Origin: Fibrobacter sp.
GTDB lineage: Bacteria > Fibrobacterota > Fibrobacteria > Fibrobacterales > Fibrobacteraceae
Direction of reading: 5' to 3'
Assembly: GCA_021443065.1 (NCBI GenBank)
Contig: JABUUR010000186.1
Span: 1-6,172 of the forward strand
Length of the DNA: 6,172 nucleotides
A model generated the notes under the pieces. It saw only the letters and a list, made by a program, of their open reading frames with translations. It searched no databases and was not told the origin of the DNA. The translations under genes and the position numbers were made by a program. Positions 1 through 4,249 of this stretch are shown here, one piece after another; the stretch's first letter is position 1; every line of letters begins with the position of its first letter.

Positions 1-293
1 AGCACGTTGTACTTGGGGGTGTGCTTTCGGATGAGGTTCGCTTCCAGGATGAGGGCTTCTTCCTCGGTCTCTGTGATAATCCACTCGATGTCTTTGATGT
101 AGGGAAGCATGAGGGTGGCCGCCCGGTGACCGTTGTGTTCCGTTCCGTCGAAGTAGCTGCGGACGCGGTTCTTCAAGACCTTGGCCTTCCCGATGTAAAT
201 GATTTTACCGCCGGCGTTTTTCATGATGTACACGCCGGGCCTGTCGGGGAGCTCTTCAAGTCTGCGTTGTATATGTTCGTTAACGGAAATCAC
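1..293 (-). CDS. uvrC: UvrABC excinuclease subunit C, N-terminal part (3' end outside window)
   Basis: UvrC makes the two incisions around a DNA lesion after UvrA/UvrB recognition in nucleotide excision repair. The 97 visible residues form the GIY-YIG endonuclease domain that cuts on the 3' side: GVY at 20-22, IIYIGKAK at 31-38, R43, and the metal-binding glutamate E84 in EEEALILEANLI (77-88), then KYNVL at the window edge. This matches the start of known UvrC proteins closely. The start chosen is GTG at 293: an in-frame TAA lies 15 bases upstream and there is no in-frame ATG before the conserved block. No SD sequence precedes it. The UvrB-binding, RNase H-like and helix-hairpin-helix parts are outside the window. 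The gene is divergent from the ZapB-like gene. The family call is secure; the exact start is less certain. Confidence 0.96.
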   Translation of the reverse strand, partial: MISVNEHIQRRLEELPDRPGVYIMKNAGGKIIYIGKAKVLKNRVRSYFDGTEHNGHRAATLMLPYIKDIEWIITETEEEALILEANLIRKHTPKYNV

Positions 294-393
294 AATAGCA
301 AGAATTTAAAAAAAATTAGGTTTTCACTACAAAATTTTTAGTTATTTTATAGATGTTAATTATTCCCTCAAATATTCAATTCATGGAGCAAAG
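294..393. promoter_or_regulatory. AT-rich divergent intergenic region (uvrC / zapB-like)
   Basis: This 100-base spacer separates two divergent genes and must carry both promoters. On the plus strand, TTTTCA (321-326) with TATTTT (343-348) at 16-base spacing is a weak sigma-70-like candidate for the zap operon. GGAG at 385-388, five bases before the ATG at 394, is a good SD sequence. On the minus strand, TAAATTCT (complement of 301-308) lies seven bases before the uvrC GTG and is a poor match to TAnnTTTG. The presence of promoters is inferred from gene orientation; the individual boxes are low-confidence. Confidence 0.4.
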
Positions 394-1161
394 ATGAATT
401 TTGAAAAGGTAAATGTACTTTCCCAAAAGATCGAAGGGGTTTTGAGTACTGTTCGCACCCTCAAAGAAGAAAACCAGTCCTTAAAACAGCAGTTGGCTGC
501 ATCCAAGGCCTCCGACCAAGACAAGAGCATGCTCCTGGAAAAGGCCAACGAAAATCTTGCGGCATGCCAGGCCGCCTTGAACGAGGAACAAAACCAAAAC
601 CAGTCCCGAACCCAGTCCTTGAACACCAAGGACCTGGAAATCGAGGACCTCAAGGCTAAACTTGGCGAAAAGGACGAAAAACTCCAACAGTGCGTAGGCC
701 TTTTGCAGCAAAGTGCCGACCGCATCAAGGAATACGAGGCCAAGTGTGCCGAAAGTGCCGAGGCCCTTCAGGCTTGCCAGGCCCAGGTTCAGGAAGGTGA
801 ATCCAAGGTGCTGCAACTTTCCGAAGAAAACGGCTCCCTGAAGTCTGAATTGGAAGAAAAAATCGGCTTGATCGAATCCCTCAACGCCCAACTCCAGGCC
901 CAGGCCGACGAAATCGCCGAAGCCCAGGAAAAATTCAGCCAACTGGTGGCCACCATCGAAACGGAACTGGGTACCGACCTTACCCTGGAGCAGACCGAGG
1001 AACCTGTGGAGCGGGAATCCCTTGAGGAAGATCTCGTAGAACAAGAAACCGCCGAAGAGGATGTCCCTGTTATCGAGGTTCACCCCGCCGACGAAAAGGA
1101 AGAGGATGTCAAGGGACCCTCTGCGAGTTACGGAGGCTCGCAAACAAATTTTTTTGGATAA
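394..1161 (+). CDS. ZapB-like long coiled-coil protein, probable cell-division partner of ZapA
   Basis: A 255-residue cytoplasmic protein with no signal peptide or membrane segment. Residues 1-32 (FEKVN...LKEENQSLKQQ) resemble the start of the short coiled-coil division protein ZapB. Heptad-like coiled coil continues to about 190, rich in Glu, Gln, Ala, Lys and Leu, with cysteines at 58, 100, 118 and 128. Residues 196-240 are a strongly acidic tail, followed by a Gly/Ser-rich end finishing TNFFG. E. coli ZapB is only about 80 residues, so this protein is about three times as long. SD GGAG (385-388) supports the start. The gene sits 43 bases before zapA in the same direction, which is the main argument for a Z-ring role. 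The stop follows a seven-T run where a -1 shift would give a 270-residue form (separate entry). Coiled coils give misleading similarity, so the ZapB assignment rests partly on context. Confidence 0.75.
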   Translation: MNFEKVNVLSQKIEGVLSTVRTLKEENQSLKQQLAASKASDQDKSMLLEKANENLAACQAALNEEQNQNQSRTQSLNTKDLEIEDLKAKLGEKDEKLQQCVGLLQQSADRIKEYEAKCAESAEALQACQAQVQEGESKVLQLSEENGSLKSELEEKIGLIESLNAQLQAQADEIAEAQEKFSQLVATIETELGTDLTLEQTEEPVERESLEEDLVEQETAEEDVPVIEVHPADEKEEDVKGPSASYGGSQTNFFG

Positions 1162-1205
1162 ACCGCCTTATGGACGATGATCCGTTTGGCGTAGGAATGA
1201 AGTAA
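1132..1205 (+). other. Candidate -1 frameshift/slippage site with alternative C-terminus reaching zapA
   Basis: The zero frame of the ZapB-like gene reads AAT TTT TTT GGA TAA, so T TTT TTT (1149-1155) is a classical X XXY YYZ slippery heptamer. A perfect GGAGG lies at 1132-1136, 12 bases upstream and with no start codon to serve. This is close to the spacing of the stimulatory SD in E. coli dnaX frameshifting. After a -1 slip the frame runs 16 codons, WINRLMDDDPFGVGMK, to TAA at 1203-1205, which overlaps the zapA ATG as TAATG. The extended product would be 270 residues. Downstream pairing is weak (CGCC with GGCG, and GGA with TCC nested inside), so no strong stimulatory hairpin is evident. 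Alternatives are transcriptional slippage on the T-run, a one-base indel (real or an assembly error), or chance. The pattern is seen directly; the function is inferred. Confidence 0.4.
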
Positions 1206-1525
1206 TGGCCGATAATGATTCTCTCAGATCTGTAAGTGTCGTCGTTGCACAAGAAAGCATTCAGATCCGCACGGACTTGCCCGATGCGGAATTGAAGGAG
1301 ATTAGCGATTTTATTGACCAGCGGTTCGACCGTTCGGCAAAGTTCCAGATGGAAAATCGCAAGCGTCTTGCTTTGTTGGCTGTCGAACTTACGTCGGAGA
1401 TTTTCGAATTGCGCAAGCAGTTGCGTCGTGCAAAAATCTACTACGAGACCATGGAGCAGGACCTAAAGAACCTCTCGCTCCTCCTGGACGAAGGGATGAG
1501 CCGTAGTGGAATCCAAAAACATTGA
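1205..1525 (+). CDS. zapA: Cell division protein ZapA
   Basis: ZapA binds FtsZ and cross-links protofilaments, stabilising the Z-ring; in E. coli it also recruits ZapB. The 106 residues match the family's usual length and layout. An N-terminal globular part (about 8-45, SVVVAQESIQIRTDLPDAEL then ISDFIDQRF) leads into the conserved helix RKRLALLAVELTSEIFELRKQ-like region (52-72), where family members carry R-A-LAALN-ADEL-type sequence, and then a C-terminal coiled coil. AGGA at 1193-1196, eight bases before the ATG, supports the start. The ATG overlaps the TAA (1203-1205) of the frame reached by shifting at the end of the upstream gene, so translational coupling is likely. It is the last gene of the operon and is followed by an intrinsic terminator. 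ZapA sequences are divergent, but the helix motif and neighbour make this call good. Confidence 0.9.
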   Translation: MADNDSLRSVSVVVAQESIQIRTDLPDAELKEISDFIDQRFDRSAKFQMENRKRLALLAVELTSEIFELRKQLRRAKIYYETMEQDLKNLSLLLDEGMSRSGIQKH

Positions 1526-1554
1526 TTCACTCCGCCAGGATTAAAAGATTCACC

Positions 1555-1597
1555 AAAAAAGAACCCCGCCGGTAATTCGCCGGCGGGACACTTTTTT
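1555..1597. terminator. Bidirectional intrinsic terminator between zapA and the FISUMP lipoprotein gene
   Basis: CCCGCCGG (1565-1572) pairs perfectly with CCGGCGGG (1580-1587) around a seven-base loop. TTTTTT follows at 1592-1597 on the plus strand, ending the zapA transcript. AAAAAA at 1555-1560 supplies the U-run for the minus strand, so the same stem can end the convergent lipoprotein transcript 54 bases after its stop codon. Confidence 0.88.
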
Positions 1598-1640
1598 AAG
1601 AGTTCTTAAGGATTTTTGAATGGTGGGTTGAGTCGAGGGC

Positions 1641-2498
1641 TTACTGCTCGGAGACGCAACGGACGTTGTAGGCACGGCCGGCGGCAGCATCGCTACCCTG
1701 GAAATCGTGGTCTTTCTTTTCGTCGTAATCCTCGACGCGCCAGGAACTGAAGCCGTCCTCGCTTTCAATCCAAATGTACCCTTGTTCTTTTTCAAGACCG
1801 TAGGCCGTAGGGCCGTCGTTATCGTACTTGAAACGGCCACCGATGGTCCACCAGTCCTGATCGACTACTTCGTCTACGGCGAGGACTTCTGCCTTGGTGG
1901 GCAGCCTCCAGCCTTCGGGGCAGATCCGCTGGGCGGTGGCGTAGGCGTAGAAACCGCCATATTTACCGCACAGGCCGGTGTTTTCCCCGTAAGAGCAGTA
2001 GTAGCCTGTCTTGGTCTCGTAGTTCAGGTTCTCGGTCATCCAGTGGAGCCCTGCTATGCGTGCCAGCTTGTACTCCTTCTGGTCGCGCTGGTCGATCATC
2101 TTGGTTTCGGTGACTGTGGGCGGAGTTTGGGCCTCGGAGGACATGGTCACCTGGATGGAAATTGAAGAAGAACTTTTAGGGGCTGCGCTTGCAGCGTCCT
2201 TTTCGCATTTTTCGGTCCAGCAGAAGGTTCCGCTGCTGGAGTAGGGCACCACGCGGCTGCCGGCGGAGGTGATGATCACCGTCTGGTGGACCACGGAATC
2301 CTTGGTCCCGGAAGCGGATGACTTGCCTACGGCTGTGGCGCTGGAAGAAGCTTCGCCGTCATCGTCTGGATCGACGCTAGAAGAACTTAAAGTAGCCTGG
2401 CTGTCGCCATCGACCGGTGCAGAAATTGTATCGTTCGAACAGGCCGTGTACATTCCAACCGCACCCAATATACCCAATAATGCAGTTAATTTTCTCAT
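1641..2498 (-). CDS. FISUMP-domain lipoprotein (Fibrobacter major paralogous domain)
   Basis: A 285-residue predicted secreted lipoprotein of unknown function. Residues 1-19 are a signal peptide (MRKLTALLGILGAVGMYTA) with lipobox YTAC and acylated Cys at 20; Tyr at -3 is not the commonest choice but acceptable. Residues 33-65 are a Ser/Asp-rich linker, and a second Ser-rich stretch lies around 107-125. From about 134 to the end is the FISUMP domain: KMIDQRDQKEYKLARI, WMTENLNY (153-160), CPEGWRLPTKAE (193-204) and terminal AYNVRCV (276-282). Cysteines at 168, 177, 193 and 281, and the pair 93/98, could form disulfides outside the cytoplasm. The domain was named for its many copies in Fibrobacter succinogenes. 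The ATG at 2498 has no SD, but TATATTTG ends five bases upstream. It is monocistronic, divergent from nuoA and convergent with zapA. Confidence 0.92.
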   Translation of the reverse strand: MRKLTALLGILGAVGMYTACSNDTISAPVDGDSQATLSSSSVDPDDDGEASSSATAVGKSSASGTKDSVVHQTVIITSAGSRVVPYSSSGTFCWTEKCEKDAASAAPKSSSSISIQVTMSSEAQTPPTVTETKMIDQRDQKEYKLARIAGLHWMTENLNYETKTGYYCSYGENTGLCGKYGGFYAYATAQRICPEGWRLPTKAEVLAVDEVVDQDWWTIGGRFKYDNDGPTAYGLEKEQGYIWIESEDGFSSWRVEDYDEKKDHDFQGSDAAAGRAYNVRCVSEQ

Positions 2499-2503
2499 GA
2501 AAT

Positions 2504-2511
2504 CAAATATA
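2504..2511 (-). promoter_or_regulatory. Candidate TAnnTTTG (-7) box of the FISUMP lipoprotein gene
   Basis: The minus strand reads TATATTTG, a full match to the Bacteroidetes -7 consensus TAnnTTTG, then ATTTC and the ATG at 2498. Transcription would start at or within a few bases of the start codon, so the mRNA would be leaderless or nearly so. No -33 TTG is evident at the usual distance. Confidence 0.45.
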
Positions 2512-2550
2512 GTTTACAAATCTCCCCATTACTAGAAAAAAGTTTTTTAC

Positions 2551-2558
2551 TATCTTTT
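2551..2558 (+). promoter_or_regulatory. Candidate TAnnTTTG-like box of nuoA
   Basis: TATCTTTT matches TAnnTTTG except for the last base and ends eight bases before the nuoA ATG. The bases between are pyrimidine-rich (TTCCCACT), so there is no SD sequence. This box belongs to the 68-base divergent spacer shared with the lipoprotein gene. That spacer also holds an A6-G-T6 tract (2536-2548) that may bend the DNA. Confidence 0.3.
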
Positions 2559-2566
2559 TTCCCACT

Positions 2567-2959
2567 ATGACAAACGTTGAAATTTTCGACACCACCTTCG
2601 CCATGACCATCCTGGTCATCCTGGCTATTTGCGTCCCCGCTATCCTGCTTTTGGCAAACTGGATTCTTCATCCGGGTAAAATCAAGGATACCGCTATCAA
2701 GGGAACTTCCTACGAATGCGGTATCGCCCATGTTTCCGGCACCTCCAACGAGCGTTACCCGGTCAAGTACTACATGGTCGCCATGCTGTTCCTGGTGTTC
2801 GACCTGGAAGTGGCATTCCTCTACCCCTGGACCATCCAGTTCCTGGCTGGCGGTTGGGAACTCCTCTATGTCCTGTTGGGCTTTTTGGTTATTCTCGAAG
2901 CCGGCTACTGCTACCTTATGAAAAAGGGCGTGCTGAACTGGACAAAGATCCAAGACTAG
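2567..2959 (+). CDS. nuoA: NADH-quinone oxidoreductase subunit A (complex I, ND3 homologue)
   Basis: NuoA is a small inner-membrane subunit of respiratory complex I, at the junction between the quinone site and the proton-pumping arm. The 130 residues are of usual length with three membrane helices, about 11-34, 68-92 and 95-117. The loop carries YECGI (49-53), with Cys51 at the position of the ND3 loop cysteine. The signature PVKYYMVAMLFLVFDLEVAF (65-84) follows, with the conserved acidic residues D79 and E81, then YPW (86-88) and E111 in the third helix. The ATG at 2567 is the first in frame and begins a sensible N-terminus, although no SD is present. nuoA normally leads a long nuoABCD... 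operon; here the next gene is unrelated and on the other strand, and a terminator follows. The other subunits must be encoded elsewhere. The sequence looks intact. Confidence 0.97.
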   Translation: MTNVEIFDTTFAMTILVILAICVPAILLLANWILHPGKIKDTAIKGTSYECGIAHVSGTSNERYPVKYYMVAMLFLVFDLEVAFLYPWTIQFLAGGWELLYVLLGFLVILEAGYCYLMKKGVLNWTKIQD

Positions 2960-2987
2960 GTTTTAAAGTCTGTTCTATCTCAAATGG

Positions 2988-3019
2988 TAAGCGTGGGTCT
3001 TCGGACCCGCGCTTATTTT
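2988..3019 (+). terminator. Intrinsic terminator of nuoA with UUCG tetraloop
   Basis: TAAGCGTGGGTC (2988-2999) pairs with GACCCGCGCTTA (3004-3015), giving 12 base pairs with one G-T, closed by C(TTCG)G, the unusually stable UUCG tetraloop. TTTT follows at 3016-3019. It lies about 30 bases after the nuoA stop. On the minus strand no T-run follows, so it would be a weak terminator for the convergent barrel gene. Confidence 0.85.
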
Positions 3020-3033
3020 AATGGGGAACTTCC

Positions 3034-3058
3034 TCAAGTGAATTTTTTTTCAAGTGAA
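3034..3058. repeat. Short direct repeat TCAAGTGAA flanking a T-run
   Basis: TCAAGTGAA occurs at 3034-3042 and again at 3050-3058; the bases between are seven T's. It lies between the nuoA terminator and the end of the barrel gene. It is most simply a small local duplication; no role is supported. Confidence 0.5.
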
Positions 3059-3063
3059 AACTT

Positions 3064-4188
3064 TTAAAAAGAGTGCCTGAGGTAAACCGTCATGCCCAGG
3101 TGGTCGAAATCCACCCAACTGAATTCGCCCCGGGCGTAGAGTTGCTCTTTGAGGTTCAACGCCAGTTGCCCTCCGAAGCCTACGGCTTGGTGCCACTTGT
3201 TGCGCCAGAGTTCGCTGAAATGGTCGCCGGATTTTCCGCCCTCGTAGAAGATTGTCCCGGCAAGGCGCCAGGCCAAAAATTTCCGCAGTTCCGCCTGGAG
3301 GATCAAGGCTTGCCTGTCGTTGAAGTAAAGGCTTTCAACCCCGCGGAAACGCTTGATTCCGTCGGGGCCGGCCAGCATGTCGAAGGGAACGTCGCCGTTT
3401 GCCCGCTGCCACAGGACGCCTACGGCCATGGATGTTTTCCAGAACAGGTAGGTGAAGCCCCGGATATCCAAGGATTCGGTGTCGAATTCATAGTCCCCTA
3501 GAACGTCGCTGTAGAACATCTGCTGCCACTGTACCAGAAAACCGTGCCGGCTCCAGTTCAAGTTGTCCCGGGTGTCCAGACCCAAGATGTAGCCTGCGCC
3601 GTTTCTCCATCCGGAGTGTTCGTCGGGCAGTGTTATGTTGTCTGCATCATCCTTCTTTTTTCTAAAGTCTATGCGGGAATGTTCCACATGGATTTCTGCA
3701 CCGTATCGCAGGAATTTTGGAATGCCCACGCTGGATTCCACGCGGGTTCCGAACTTGAATTTTTCACGGTCGAACAGAACGAACTTGTTTATGTCGGGGT
3801 TGTTGCCTGTACCGAAGTAGCTGGCGACCCAGTCTTGATACCGCAGGTCGGCCTTGATTGCCACCTGGTCGTGGTGGAGATAGTAGTAAGGCTCGATCAG
3901 GAACTGGAACTGCTTGCGGGTGGAACCCATGGCGGAAACGTCGATTTCGTTTACCTTGCCTCCCTTTTCCTGGGGCTTGAAGAAAACGATGCCCATGGCG
4001 CCGAACTGGAGTTTTGTTTCTTCGGAGTAGCCTAGCACCGGCAGTGCCGTGAACCGTTGAAAATGCTCGGATTCAGGCTCGGATATATTCTTGGGGGAGC
4101 TTGCAGGGCTGTCTTGTGCGGAGGACTCCGCAGACATGAGGGGTGCCGCGGCAAAAAGCCCCAGGGTGATGATCTTTACCAGTTCCAT
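3064..4188 (-). CDS. Omp85/BamA-TamA family outer-membrane beta-barrel protein lacking POTRA domains
   Basis: A 374-residue predicted outer-membrane protein. Residues 1-20 look like a signal peptide (charged start MELVK, hydrophobic core, likely cleavage after MSA), and 21-42 are a Ser/Pro/Glu-rich spacer. The rest is amphipathic beta-strands ending in Phe (YLRHSF), the C-terminal signal recognised by the BAM complex. Family landmarks are GYSEETKLQFGA (53-64), LGLDTRDN (202-209) and KRFRGVE (279-285), whose Arg282-Gly283 matches the conserved RGF/RGY motif of Omp85 loop 6. BamA is about 800 residues with five POTRA domains; here there is room only for the barrel. Whether it inserts proteins, moves a substrate or is structural cannot be read from sequence. 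The ATG at 4188 is the only candidate start after the upstream stop; it has no SD but a TATATTTC box six bases before it. Divergent from uup, apparently monocistronic. Confidence 0.85.
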   Translation of the reverse strand: MELVKIITLGLFAAAPLMSAESSAQDSPASSPKNISEPESEHFQRFTALPVLGYSEETKLQFGAMGIVFFKPQEKGGKVNEIDVSAMGSTRKQFQFLIEPYYYLHHDQVAIKADLRYQDWVASYFGTGNNPDINKFVLFDREKFKFGTRVESSVGIPKFLRYGAEIHVEHSRIDFRKKKDDADNITLPDEHSGWRNGAGYILGLDTRDNLNWSRHGFLVQWQQMFYSDVLGDYEFDTESLDIRGFTYLFWKTSMAVGVLWQRANGDVPFDMLAGPDGIKRFRGVESLYFNDRQALILQAELRKFLAWRLAGTIFYEGGKSGDHFSELWRNKWHQAVGFGGQLALNLKEQLYARGEFSWVDFDHLGMTVYLRHSF

Positions 4189-4194
4189 TGGGAG

Positions 4195-4202
4195 GAAATA
4201 TA
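4195..4202 (-). promoter_or_regulatory. Candidate TAnnTTTG-like box of the Omp85-like gene
   Basis: The minus strand reads TATATTTC, a match to TAnnTTTG except the final base, ending six bases before the ATG at 4188. The intervening CTCCCA is the opposite of an SD sequence. Its position mirrors that of the box before the FISUMP gene. Confidence 0.35.
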
Positions 4203-4237
4203 CAATTTAGCGCTGTTTAGAAAGCCGTTTAAAAAAC

Positions 4238-4245
4238 TATTTTTG
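4238..4245 (+). promoter_or_regulatory. Candidate TAnnTTTG (-7) box of uup
   Basis: TATTTTTG is a full match to TAnnTTTG and is followed by CGCC and the ATG at 4250, only four bases away. TTTAGA at 4216-4221 is a possible but weak upstream element. No SD precedes the start. If the box is the promoter, the transcript would be leaderless. Confidence 0.45.
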
Positions 4246-4249
4246 CGCC

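Noticed and set aside
21..341. Plus-strand open frame over the uvrC region
   Set aside because: It is antisense to the unmistakable GIY-YIG domain of UvrC and has no family features.
383..397. Four-codon frame ATG GAG CAA AGA TGA overlapping the ZapB-like start
   Set aside because: Its ATG partly overlaps the GGAG SD of the ZapB-like gene and it has no SD of its own. It is simply part of the ribosome binding region.
481..1143. Long open frame of 220 codons on the minus strand inside the ZapB-like gene
   Set aside because: It lies wholly antisense to a gene with a good SD and a clear coiled coil. The Glu/Gln/Lys/Ala-rich codons give a Phe/Leu/Gly-rich antisense product with no recognisable domain.
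1526..1640. Search for 6S RNA downstream of zapA, as in gammaproteobacteria
   Set aside because: The spacer is only 115 bases and holds just the bidirectional terminator; there is no room for a 6S-like structure.
3073..4035. Two plus-strand open frames inside the Omp85-like gene
   Set aside because: Both are shadows of the minus-strand barrel gene, whose signal peptide, strand pattern and motifs are clear.
4190..4198. Strong SD-like GGGAGGAAA on the plus strand between the barrel gene and uup
   Set aside because: No ATG, GTG or TTG follows at a usable distance and the uup ATG is more than 50 bases away. It is the complement of the bases before the barrel gene's ATG, so it is probably coincidence.
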